This document shows positions 56,280-64,000 of a DNA stretch of 64,000 nucleotides, piece by piece; within the stretch, counting starts at the first letter, position 1, and the number at the start of each line of letters is the position of its first letter. This DNA comes from Leifsonia tongyongensis. Lineage in GTDB: Bacteria > Actinomycetota > Actinomycetes > Actinomycetales > Microbacteriaceae. The stretch lies in NCBI RefSeq assembly GCF_010686705.1, contig NZ_JAAGWY010000002.1, positions 458,001-522,000 of the forward strand, written 5' to 3'. The position numbers and the translations under genes were made by a program. Under the pieces are notes generated by a model. The model saw only the letters and a list, made by a program, of their open reading frames with translations. It had not been told where the DNA came from and made no database searches.

Positions 56280-57662
56280 TCAGGACGCCGGCCGTTTCGT
56301 CAGCAGGGCGATGAACATGGCATCCGTCCCGTGACGGTGCGGCCAGAGCTGCACCTGAGCCGGGTCGCCGGCGAGATCCATCCGCTCGAGGGACACCTGC
56401 TGGAGTACGGACGCCGTGTCGAGCGGTTCGGCGGCGTCGCCCCAGCGGGCCACCGCATCCGCCACCGACAGCCTCGTCTCCGCGATGTGGGGCGAGCAGG
56501 TCACATAGGCGAGCACGCCGCCGGGCTTGAGGGCGGCGAACGCGCTGTCGAGGAGTGCGGCCTGCAGCCCGGTCAGCTCGGCGACGTCCCGTGGCGTCTT
56601 GCGCCAGCGTGCCTCCGGGCGCCGGCGGAGGGCGCCGAGGCCGGTGCACGGCGCGTCGAGCAGGATGCGGTCGAACCGCCCAGGATCCGTCTCGCCGATG
56701 GTCGTGCCGTCCCGTTCCCAGACCTCGACGGGCTCGGGCAGGCCGGCCAGTGCGCGTCGCACGAGGTCGGCACGGGCGGGCACGAGTTCGTTCGCGATCA
56801 CGCTCGCACCTCCGAGCCGGGCTTCAGCGGCGAGTAGAGCGGCCTTGCCGCCGGGGCCCGCGCACAGGTCGAGCCATTCCTCGCCCGCGACGACCGCACG
56901 CGCACGGCTCAGTGCGAGTGCAGCGAGCTGCGAGCCTTCGTCCTGCACCCGGATGCGGCCGTCGTTCCGCTCGACGATCCCCTGGGGATCGCCGCCGCCG
57001 AGCGTGAAGCCGAAGGGTGAGAAGCGGTCCGCTCCTGCCTCGGGCGGCGTCTCGGCGATCCCGGGAAGGGCGATCAGGTTGACGCGCGGCGCGGTGTTGT
57101 CGGCCGCGAGCAGGTCCTCGAGCTCGGCACCGCGATCTTCCGCCTCGAGGGCACGCCGTAAGGCCCGGACCACCCAGACCGGATGCGAGTACACAGCGGC
57201 GAGCTCGTCGTCGGCACTCGACGCGTCGGAGAGGATCCGCTCGCGCCACTCGTCGGGAGTGTGGCGGCTGATCTCCCGAAGGACCCCGTTCGTGAAGCCC
57301 GTCGCCGAACGCGAACCCACAGCTCTCGCGAGGGACACGGATTCGTCGACGGCCGCATGGCTTGCCACCCGCATCGAGAGCAGCTGGTGCGTGCCCAGGC
57401 GCAGCACGTCCAGAATGGGCGGATCGATGCGATCGACTGCTCTTCCGGCCGCTCGGGCGATGACACGGTCGTAGTAGCCCTGCATCCGCAGGGTTCCGTA
57501 GGTCAGCTCGGTCGCGAGCCCGGCATCGGCCGGAGTGAGGGACGCTCGCGCGATACGGGTGGGAAGGAGCAGGTTGGCGTACGCATCCGACTCCCGGACG
57601 GCCGCGATGACGTCATAGGCGACCCGTCGGGCGGGCTGGATGCGGGGGCCGCGTTCGCTCAC
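56280..57662 (-). CDS. rsmB: RsmB-like 16S rRNA (cytosine-5) methyltransferase
   Basis: 460 residues. The N-terminal NusB-like RNA-binding domain (about 10-145) is followed by the SAM-dependent methyltransferase domain. SAM-binding WLDLCAGPGGKAALLAAEA; catalytic Cys pair in LLDAPCTGLGALRRRPEARW and AYVTCSPHIAETR. GTG start overlaps the fmt stop by four bases, so the open frame upstream is ignored. Same order fmt-rsmB as in many bacteria. Confidence 0.96.
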   Translation of the reverse strand: MSERGPRIQPARRVAYDVIAAVRESDAYANLLLPTRIARASLTPADAGLATELTYGTLRMQGYYDRVIARAAGRAVDRIDPPILDVLRLGTHQLLSMRVASHAAVDESVSLARAVGSRSATGFTNGVLREISRHTPDEWRERILSDASSADDELAAVYSHPVWVVRALRRALEAEDRGAELEDLLAADNTAPRVNLIALPGIAETPPEAGADRFSPFGFTLGGGDPQGIVERNDGRIRVQDEGSQLAALALSRARAVVAGEEWLDLCAGPGGKAALLAAEARLGGASVIANELVPARADLVRRALAGLPEPVEVWERDGTTIGETDPGRFDRILLDAPCTGLGALRRRPEARWRKTPRDVAELTGLQAALLDSAFAALKPGGVLAYVTCSPHIAETRLSVADAVARWGDAAEPLDTASVLQQVSLERMDLAGDPAQVQLWPHRHGTDAMFIALLTKRPAS

Positions 57663-58576
57663 GAGAACACCACCTCGGCGTCGGCGAGTCCCCGCCACCA
57701 GTCGGGGGCGGGCATCGGTCGCTTGCCTGCCGGCTGCACGGTGACGAGTTCGAGGGGGTGGGTGGCCGTTCCGACGAGGACGCGCTTGTCTCTGAGCGCG
57801 GCCCGGCCCGCCTGCAGGGCCGACTCGTGCAGGGCAGGCCGTGCTTCGAGGATCTTGAACCGCTGGCCCGCGAGCATCACGAACGCGCCGGGCTCCGGGG
57901 TGACGCCACGGATGCGATCCATGGCGCGTGCGCCGTCTCCCGCGAGGTCGATGTGTGCGTCATCGATGGTGAGCTTGGGCGCGAGGGTCGGCTCACCGGT
58001 CTGCGGCGATGCGAGCGCAGTGCCGTCTCCGATCGCGTCCACCGTCCTCGCCAGGAGGTGCGCGCCGATGCCGGCCAGCGCATCCAGAACCTGGCCGGCC
58101 GTCTCCTCCGGCCCGATGGCACGCGTCGCCTCGGCGAACACATCGCCCGCGTCGAGTTCAGGGACGAGCTGGAACACCGACGCCCCGGTCACCCGGTCGC
58201 CGGCGATCAGGGCGCGTTGCACCGGAGCCGCTCCCCGCCAGCGCGGAAGCAGCGAGAAGTGCAGGTTGATCCAGCCGTAGCGCGGAACGGAGAGCAGTGG
58301 CTCGCGCACCAGCCCGCCGTAGGCGACGATGACCCCGAGATCCGGTCGCAGGTCGGCGATGCGCTCGGTGACGGATGCGTCGAGCCGGTTCGCCTTGATG
58401 GTCGCCAGGTGCCGGTCCATCGCGGCGCTCGCGACCGGTGACGGCGTCAGGACGCGCCTGCGCCCCAGCGCGGCATCGTCTCGCGTGATGACGGCGACGA
58501 TCTCGTGAGGACCTTTCGCGAGTTCGTCGAGGGCGGGAACGGCGACCGCGGGGGTGCCGGCGAAGACCAGCCTCAT
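57659..58576 (-). CDS. fmt: Methionyl-tRNA formyltransferase
   Basis: 305 residues. Formylates initiator Met-tRNA with 10-formyl-THF. RLVFAGTPAVAVPALDEL start, INLHFSLLPRWRGAAPVQRA with the catalytic Asn/His region, and FQLVPELDAGDVF with the Asp. C-terminal tRNA-binding domain complete. The ATG at 58576 begins the family; upstream frame lacks similarity. Confidence 0.97.
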   Translation of the reverse strand: MRLVFAGTPAVAVPALDELAKGPHEIVAVITRDDAALGRRRVLTPSPVASAAMDRHLATIKANRLDASVTERIADLRPDLGVIVAYGGLVREPLLSVPRYGWINLHFSLLPRWRGAAPVQRALIAGDRVTGASVFQLVPELDAGDVFAEATRAIGPEETAGQVLDALAGIGAHLLARTVDAIGDGTALASPQTGEPTLAPKLTIDDAHIDLAGDGARAMDRIRGVTPEPGAFVMLAGQRFKILEARPALHESALQAGRAALRDKRVLVGTATHPLELVTVQPAGKRPMPAPDWWRGLADAEVVFS

Positions 58577-58672
58577 CCGAGGTCGTCCAGGCGGTGTGCG
58601 GTTGTCATCACGGTTCTCCGGTCGGGTGCGTTTCCAGCTCCCAGTCTCTCGCATCTTCGATGTCGAGGGAGG

Positions 58673-60652
58673 TCAGGCGAGTTCCGGATCGTCGAAACGG
58701 ACTTTCAGGCTGGGAGCAGGACGGAAGCCGCCCTTGCCGGCCGGCGCCCGGCGGCGGCGGGTCGCGTTCCGGACGATGGCGGCCCGCACGGCTGAAGCCA
58801 CTTCCGGGCCGTGCGCGTAATCGAACCGCAGAATCGTCCGCGCGGCGCCGTCGGCCAGCGGAACCGGCCCCAGGACATCGATGAGGATGGCCGGGTCGAC
58901 CTCCGCGACCGCTTCGTCGACGACCTCGGCCGATCCGGTGAGGGATGCGAGTCTCACCGCGGGCGGAAAGCGGAGCGCGCGCCGGTCGGCCAGTTCCTGA
59001 TGCGCGAAATCGACCTGGCGCCAGGTGGCGAGATCGCGTGCGAGTCTTCCCCCCACGCCGACGAGCACAGTGGGCGCTCCCGGCGCGGCGAGGGCCGCCG
59101 CGTTGGACCACCAGCGCATGCAGTCCTCGGCGACGCGCAGGGTCTCGCGTGCGAGCATCCGTTCGCCGTCGAGCAGGAGGATCGCGCGGTAGCCGCCTGC
59201 CGCGATCGGCTCGGCGCCGCGGGTCGCTACGACGAGAGCCGGCGACGCGCCGATGGTCTGGAGCGGATGCTCCCCGTCGGCGACGACGACGCGGACACCG
59301 GGAAACGCCCGGCCGAGTTCCTCCGCGGTGCGTCCGGCGCCGACGGTCACCATGCGGAAGCGCGTGTGCTCGCAGTTGTCGCAGTGCCAGTCTGTGGCGA
59401 GGGCACCGCACCATCCGCACGACGGCGTCGCCCCGGAGCGCGTCTGGCCGAGCGGACCTTCGCACCGGTTGCAGCGTGCGGCCTGGCCGCAGTTGGCGCA
59501 GGCGAGCACCGGCGCATAGCCGGGCCGAGCCACCTGGACGAGCACGGGACCCGACTCGAGCGAAGCCTTCGCCGTCTGCCACGCGGTCGAGGGAATGCGT
59601 GCTGAGCGCGCGGCGGCATCGTTCGCCGCCTGGTTCGCTGTCGGCAACACCTTCGGACTGATCGCCCGCTCGGGCGCGACGTCGAGGAGCCAGCCCACCT
59701 CGACGAGACGCTGCACCTCAGCGCTCCGGCTGTGGCCGGCGAAGATGAGCGCGCCCCCCTGAAGCTCCTGGCGGACGAGCGCCGCATCACGGGCGTGGAC
59801 GTACGGGCTCAGCGGCTCGGCGTGCAGCGGGTCGCCGTCGTCCCACACAGCGATGAGGCCGAGCTCCGTCGCGGGGGCGTAGACGGCGGAACGGTTGCCG
59901 ATGACGATGCGGGGTGAGGCGAGAGCGTCGAGGAACGCGCGGTAGCGTTCGGCGTTGGACTGGCGCGCATCTGCCCGCACCACGGCCTCGCGCGGTGCGA
60001 TCGCGGCCAGGGCGGCGGCGAGCTGGTCCTGGTCGCGATAGTCGGGGACCACGACGATCGCCGAGCGGCCGGATGCCCAGCAGCCGGCCGCAGCCGAGGC
60101 GAGGGTGACCGCCCATTCGCCGACCCACGTGCCGTCGGGCAGTTCGGAGAGGTGCGGTCGCGCCTGCAGCGCGATCCGCTGCTCTCCCGCGACGGCGCTC
60201 TCGACACGCCCCGGTTCGTAGCCGCGCACGGGCGAGGCGGCGAAGGGGGCCGGGTCGGGTGCGCCGCCGGCGGCCTCGGCAGCGCGTGCGGCGAGCCACG
60301 CCTTCTCCACCCGCACCTGCCGGCCGGGTACGGCCAGGCGCACGACGTCGTTCGCTGTGCCGGCGCTGCGGTCGGCGACCCTGCGGGCGAGCGCCCACAC
60401 CTCCGGCGAGAGCACGGGAACGGGTGAGACGACGGCGTCCACGTCGCTGAGGGCACCCTCGTACTCCGCGTCCGGGAAGTCGATGAGGTAGCCGTCGGCG
60501 ATACGGCCGGCGGAACGCAACGGCACTTTGACGCGTACGCCGGGTATCGCGTCCCCCAGAAGCTCTTCAGGAATGCGGTAGTCGAACAGATGATCCAGTT
60601 GGGGCAGGGCCGAGTCGATCAGCACGCGGGCGACCCTGCCTGTCGCCGCCAC
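58673..60652 (-). CDS. priA: Primosomal protein N' (PriA), helicase motifs missing
   Basis: 659 residues. N-terminal DNA-binding domain (RVLIDSALPQLDHLFDYRIP) and the zinc-binding region are present: ACANCGQAARCNRCEGPLG then PSCGWCGALATDWHCDNCEH, eight Cys. The Walker A GxTGSGKT of true PriA is absent; the corresponding stretch is TLASAAAGCWASGRSAIVVV, and no DEEH box is seen. This ATPase-dead form is known from actinobacteria and may act as a replisome-loading platform. GTG at 60652, right after the metK stop; the longer open frame is antisense-like shadow across metK. Confidence 0.94.
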   Translation of the reverse strand: MAATGRVARVLIDSALPQLDHLFDYRIPEELLGDAIPGVRVKVPLRSAGRIADGYLIDFPDAEYEGALSDVDAVVSPVPVLSPEVWALARRVADRSAGTANDVVRLAVPGRQVRVEKAWLAARAAEAAGGAPDPAPFAASPVRGYEPGRVESAVAGEQRIALQARPHLSELPDGTWVGEWAVTLASAAAGCWASGRSAIVVVPDYRDQDQLAAALAAIAPREAVVRADARQSNAERYRAFLDALASPRIVIGNRSAVYAPATELGLIAVWDDGDPLHAEPLSPYVHARDAALVRQELQGGALIFAGHSRSAEVQRLVEVGWLLDVAPERAISPKVLPTANQAANDAAARSARIPSTAWQTAKASLESGPVLVQVARPGYAPVLACANCGQAARCNRCEGPLGQTRSGATPSCGWCGALATDWHCDNCEHTRFRMVTVGAGRTAEELGRAFPGVRVVVADGEHPLQTIGASPALVVATRGAEPIAAGGYRAILLLDGERMLARETLRVAEDCMRWWSNAAALAAPGAPTVLVGVGGRLARDLATWRQVDFAHQELADRRALRFPPAVRLASLTGSAEVVDEAVAEVDPAILIDVLGPVPLADGAARTILRFDYAHGPEVASAVRAAIVRNATRRRRAPAGKGGFRPAPSLKVRFDDPELA

Positions 60653-60654
60653 GC

Positions 60655-61848
60655 CTACAATCCTGCGGCAGACCGGAGGTCTTCGACCTTGTCGAGACGT
60701 TCCCACGTGAAGTCGGGAAGTTCGCGGCCGAAGTGCCCGTAGGTCGCCGTCTGGGCGTAGATCGGCCGCAAGAGGTCGAGCGAACGGATGATCGCCGCCG
60801 GGCGCAGGTCGAACACCTCGCGGATCGCCCGGATGATCTGCTCGTCGGGGATCACGCCGGTGCCGAACGTCTCGACGTAGAGGCCCACCGGTGCCGCCTT
60901 GCCGATCGCATATGCCACCTGCAGCTCGAGTCGGTCGGCGAAGCCCGCAGCCACCGCGTTCTTGGCCACCCACCGCATCGCATACGCCGCCGAGCGGTCG
61001 ACCTTCGACGGGTCTTTGCCGCTGAAGGCTCCCCCGCCGTGCCGGCTTGCGCCGCCGTACGTGTCGACGATGATCTTGCGGCCGGTGAGCCCGGCATCGC
61101 CCTTGGGGCCGCCGATCTCGAATCGGCCGGTCGGGTTGATCAGGTTCCGCACATGGGATGCGTCGAGACCGGCTCCGTGAAGCACCGGGTTGATGACCTC
61201 CTCGATGACCTCGGCCTGGAGCGTCTCGGAGTCGATCGAGGGTGAGTGCTGGGTCGACAGGACGACGGTCTGGACGGTCTTCGGGACGAAGCCTTCGTAG
61301 CCGACGGTCACCTGGGTCTTTCCGTCGGGGCGGAGGTAGTCGAGCGTACCGTCCTTGCGCACTTCGGCGAGACGTTCGGCGAGGCGGTGGGCCAGCCAGA
61401 TCGGCAACGGCATGTACTGCGGTGTCTCGGTCGTGGCATAGCCGAACATGATGCCCTGATCGCCCGCACCCTGCCGGTCGAGATCGTCGCCGCTCTGCTC
61501 GGCGCGGGTTTCGAGCGCATTGTCGACGCCCTGGGCGATGTCGGGAGACTGCGCTCCGATCGACACGGAGACGCCGCACGAACGACCGTCGAAGCTGACA
61601 TCGGACGAGTTGTAGCCGATATCGACGATGCGGTCGCGCACGAGTGTCGGGATGTCGACATAGCCACTGGTCGTGACCTCTCCCGCGACGTGCACGAGAC
61701 CGGTGGTCACCAGCGTCTCGACGGCGACGCGGCTCGCCGGGTCTTCGGCGATGAGGGCGTCGAGAATGCTGTCGGAGATCTGGTCGCAGATCTTGTCGGG
61801 GTGGCCCTCGGTGACGGATTCGGAGGTGAACAGGCGCAGTTCAGTCAA
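60655..61848 (-). CDS. metK: S-adenosylmethionine synthetase
   Basis: 397 residues. Makes SAM from methionine and [55 protein letters not shown] and [19 protein letters not shown] are all canonical. TTG at 61848 gives the usual N-terminus ([10 protein letters not shown]); a GTG at 61875 would add nine residues. Only 39 bp separate it from coaBC and no SAM riboswitch is visible. Confidence 0.97.
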   Translation of the reverse strand: MTELRLFTSESVTEGHPDKICDQISDSILDALIAEDPASRVAVETLVTTGLVHVAGEVTTSGYVDIPTLVRDRIVDIGYNSSDVSFDGRSCGVSVSIGAQSPDIAQGVDNALETRAEQSGDDLDRQGAGDQGIMFGYATTETPQYMPLPIWLAHRLAERLAEVRKDGTLDYLRPDGKTQVTVGYEGFVPKTVQTVVLSTQHSPSIDSETLQAEVIEEVINPVLHGAGLDASHVRNLINPTGRFEIGGPKGDAGLTGRKIIVDTYGGASRHGGGAFSGKDPSKVDRSAAYAMRWVAKNAVAAGFADRLELQVAYAIGKAAPVGLYVETFGTGVIPDEQIIRAIREVFDLRPAAIIRSLDLLRPIYAQTATYGHFGRELPDFTWERLDKVEDLRSAAGL

Positions 61849-61887
61849 GGTTGTCCCATGTTCGGGCCCGTCCACATCTGGTTTGCG

Positions 61888-63204
61888 TTAGGCGATGACG
61901 TCGAGAATACGATCGGCCACCGACAGCTTCGTTCCGGAGGCCTCCATCACTATATCGCCGCCCCTTTTCAGCACGACGATCTCGTTGCTTTCTGTGGCGA
62001 AACCGTGCGACCATCCGACCTGGTTGAGGATCAGGAAATCGGATCCTTTGGCCTCGAGCTTGCTGCGGCCGAGCTCGACGAGGGCGGACGGATCCTGTTC
62101 GGTCTCGGCGGCGAATCCCACGATCGTCTGGCCGTCGCGCTTCGCTGCGGCGAGTCCCTTGAGGACATCGGGGTTCGCGACCAGTTCGAGTGTCAGCCGG
62201 TCACCGGCATCGGTCTTCTTGATCTTGTCGGAGCGCACGACAGCCGGTCGATAGTCGGCGACGGCCGCGGCCATCACGACGATGTCGGCCGAGCGCGCGG
62301 CCTCGGTCACCGCATCCTGCAGTTCGTTCGCCGTTCCCACCTCGATGAGACGAACGCCCTCGGGCGGTGCGACCTCGAGGTGGGCCGCTATCAGCGTGAC
62401 GTCGGCGCCGCGGGCTTTCGCCGCGACCGCGAGGGCGATGCCCTGTCGGCCGCTGGACCGATTGCCGAGGAAGCGCACCGGGTCGAGCGGTTCGCGTGTT
62501 CCGCCAGCCGTGATGACGATCCGACGGCCGGCCAGGTCATCCCCGCCGCGCGCCGGCCGGACGAATTCTCCTGCCCTCCGTCGTTCGCTGAGCGATACCA
62601 CGGTCGCCGGCTGACCGGGGGCGGTTGCCGCGGCGACGGCCGGGGCGGCTGCGTCCCGCGTCGCGCCGCCTTCGATCGCAGCAAGTGCAGCCCGCACGAT
62701 CGTGTCGGGCTCCTCCATCCGGCCCGGCCCGGAATCCTTACCCGTGAGCTGACCGACGGCCGGACCCACGATGGTCACACCGCGACTCCGGAGCGTCGCG
62801 ATGTTCGCGACGGTTGCGGGGTTCTGCCACATCTCGGTGTGCATCGCCGGCGCTATCACCAGCGGGGCCGTGCTGGCCAGGACGGTATTGCCGAGCAGGT
62901 CGTCGGCGAGGCCTACCGCGAGCTTGGCGATCGTGTTGGCCGTCGCCGGAGCGATGACGATGAGATCGGCCGACTGGCCGATGGCGACGTGCCGGACCTC
63001 GGCGACGCCTTCGTAGAGGTCGGTGGCGACCGGGTTCCGGCTGATCGCCTCGAGAGTCGGCCGCCCGACGAAGCGGAGCGCCGCCTCGGTGGCGACGACA
63101 TGCACCGAGTGCCCTTGGAGCACCAGGGCGCGGATGACTCCGACGGCCTTGTACGCGGCGATGCCGCCCGTAATTCCGACGACGATCGTCAGTCGCGTGC
63201 TCAC
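61888..63204 (-). CDS. coaBC: Bifunctional CoaBC (Dfp)
   Basis: 438 residues. N-terminal CoaC (flavin-dependent phosphopantothenoylcysteine decarboxylase: VVGITGGIAAYKAVGVIRAL and VIAPAMHTEMWQNPAT) and C-terminal CoaB (synthetase: VITAGGTREPLDPVRFLGNR, VVMAAAVADYRPAVVRSDKI). The second GTG (63204) has GAGGGG eight bases upstream; the first, at 63213, overlaps that site. Two steps of coenzyme A synthesis in one protein, separated by an Ala/Thr-rich linker. Confidence 0.97.
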   Translation of the reverse strand: MSTRLTIVVGITGGIAAYKAVGVIRALVLQGHSVHVVATEAALRFVGRPTLEAISRNPVATDLYEGVAEVRHVAIGQSADLIVIAPATANTIAKLAVGLADDLLGNTVLASTAPLVIAPAMHTEMWQNPATVANIATLRSRGVTIVGPAVGQLTGKDSGPGRMEEPDTIVRAALAAIEGGATRDAAAPAVAAATAPGQPATVVSLSERRRAGEFVRPARGGDDLAGRRIVITAGGTREPLDPVRFLGNRSSGRQGIALAVAAKARGADVTLIAAHLEVAPPEGVRLIEVGTANELQDAVTEAARSADIVVMAAAVADYRPAVVRSDKIKKTDAGDRLTLELVANPDVLKGLAAAKRDGQTIVGFAAETEQDPSALVELGRSKLEAKGSDFLILNQVGWSHGFATESNEIVVLKRGGDIVMEASGTKLSVADRILDVIA

Positions 63205-63240
63205 AGCGGCCACCCCTCAGGAAGATCAACGGAACCGGAT

Positions 63241-63264
63241 GAGGGCCGCCTTCTGGCGACCCTC
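63241..63264 (-). terminator. Possible hairpin after rpoZ
   Basis: Stem of 5 plus 4 bp with one C-A mismatch (GAGGGCCGCC TTCT GGCGACCCTC), 7 bases after the rpoZ stop. No T run. It may reduce but not stop transcription into coaBC. Confidence 0.35.
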
Positions 63265-63271
63265 GACACCG

Positions 63272-63529
63272 CTACTCGACGATCGGCTTGATGACGAGCT
63301 TGTCCTCGTTGATCTCGTGGAGCGCGACCGAGAGCGGCTTGTCGTCGATCGTCGAGTCGACGAGCGGACCGACGTTGTCGAACAGGCTGCCCTCGTGGAG
63401 GTCGGCGTAATAGTCGTTGATCTGGCGAGCGCGCTTGGAGGCGAAGATCACCAGCGCGTACTTCGATTCGACTTTGGCGAGGACGTCGTCGATCGGCGGG
63501 TCGATGATGCCTTTGAGGTTGGTTCCCAT
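63272..63529 (-). CDS. rpoZ: RNA polymerase omega subunit
   Basis: 85 residues, actinobacterial length. Helps assemble RNA polymerase around beta'. [20 protein letters not shown] and [18 protein letters not shown] are diagnostic. The ATG at 63529 has AAGGAG ten bases upstream; the frame is open beyond but not conserved. Placed between gmk and coaBC as in most bacteria. Confidence 0.97.
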   Translation of the reverse strand: MGTNLKGIIDPPIDDVLAKVESKYALVIFASKRARQINDYYADLHEGSLFDNVGPLVDSTIDDKPLSVALHEINEDKLVIKPIVE

Positions 63530-63633
63530 ACGTGTACTGCTCCTTGATAGAGGTCTGGTCGTCGGTCGACGAGCGCTGCGAGACGCACGCTGCGAGGCGA
63601 ACACAGTGAAGTCTCGGTGGGGCGCGGCGACGG

Positions 63634-64000
63634 CTACGAGCGCGACGGCGCCGTGCGGATCTTCATCAAGTCTACGACCTCGCGAGCGGCATCGGCCACG
63701 TCGCTGTTCACGACCCGGTAGTCGAACTCGTCCTGGGCGGCGAGTTCGACCTTAGCGGTCTCCAGTCTGCGCTGCTGTTCGGCCGAGTCTTCGGTGCCTC
63801 GCCCGATGAGTCTGCGCACCAGCTCCTCCCAGGTCGGCGGAAGGAGGAAGATCAACCGGGCCTCGGGCATCGCCGCCCGGACGCTGCGCGCGCCCTGGAG
63901 GTCGATCTCGAGGAGGACGCTGCGCCCCGCCTCCAGCGCTTGTTCGATGGGACGGCGAGGAGTGCCGTAGCGCGAGGCATTGTGGACGGTCGCCCACTCG
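63634..64000 (-). CDS. gmk: Guanylate kinase, 3' part
   Basis: C-terminal 121 residues; the 5' end runs off the window. GMP to GDP phosphorylation. Seen: [55 protein letters not shown] (lid) and the family end [20 protein letters not shown]. The P-loop lies outside the window. The frame is open to the edge with no start visible. Confidence 0.97.
   Translation of the reverse strand, partial: EWATVHNASRYGTPRRPIEQALEAGRSVLLEIDLQGARSVRAAMPEARLIFLLPPTWEELVRRLIGRGTEDSAEQQRRLETAKVELAAQDEFDYRVVNSDVADAAREVVDLMKIRTAPSRS

Noticed and set aside
61849-61887. SAM riboswitch before metK
   Set aside because: Only 39 bp separate metK from coaBC and no conserved riboswitch elements are seen.

Overview
The window is high-GC (roughly two thirds G+C by eye) actinobacterial chromosome, most likely from the family Microbacteriaceae (a Leifsonia- or Humibacter-like organism; family-level inference only). 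The reasons are the gene order gmk-rpoZ-coaBC-metK-priA-fmt-rsmB-rpe-hisE-hisG-hisF-hisI-trpE-(membrane protein)-(small membrane protein)-trpC-trpB-trpA-lgt-gltB-gltD-pyk, the ANTAR response regulator next to polA, frequent GTG/TTG starts and 1-8 bp gene overlaps. No CRISPR array, rRNA, intact transposase or plasmid origin was seen.

Layout. (1) 91-3964: polA, a hotdog thioesterase, an ANTAR response regulator and tRNA-Leu(CAA). (2) 3942-6032: a small, eroded integrated element at the 3' end of the tRNA-Leu gene. It is bounded by a perfect 26-bp direct repeat and contains a tyrosine-integrase tail, an unfamiliar Cys-motif protein and a lipoprotein. (3) 6040-6748: a decayed PadR-type cluster. 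(4) 6764-19540: a carbohydrate locus with a DUF5107/TPR protein, an AraC regulator, a sugar ABC importer (binding protein and two permeases, no ATPase), an aldose-epimerase-like protein, a cytoplasmic GH36 alpha-galactosidase and a secreted GH27 alpha-galactosidase with NEW3 and NPCBM domains. Short repeated sequences in the control regions suggest that AraC runs the locus. (5) 19677-37619: mixed accessory genes, including a papain-like protein of phage type, a GT-C-like membrane protein, a 2H phosphoesterase, hydrolases, an MBL-fold protein with a zinc ribbon, an ABC exporter, a LolA-like secreted protein, an LLM oxidoreductase, a secreted TIM-barrel-like protein, an SGNH hydrolase, phosphoketolase, GNAT, EamA and LysE proteins, and LtrA. 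(6) 37689-64000: the conserved block of central metabolism, glutamate, tryptophan and histidine synthesis, and translation and replication genes, almost all on the minus strand. It is interrupted once, by a plus-strand MFS transporter (54363-55619) with its own AT-rich promoter.

How the parts fit. Secreted GH27 would release galactose from extracellular alpha-galactosides. The ABC importer would take up the released oligosaccharides. GH36 and the two mutarotase-like proteins would act inside the cell. The his and trp genes form one tightly packed run that draws on shared PRPP, with gltBD supplying glutamate nitrogen and pyk and rpe supplying central carbon.

The most notable observations are the tRNA-Leu element with its att repeats and possible arm sites, the roughly 33-kb accessory block between tRNA-Leu and pyk, the shared AraC-type operator candidates, the DUF5107 sugar locus, the padR pseudogene with two compensating frameshifts, and the MFS insertion. 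I found no clear evidence of a wholly new defence or regulatory system. The least explained genes are 4686-5225, the DUF5107 protein, the papain-like protein and the secreted TIM-barrel-like protein.
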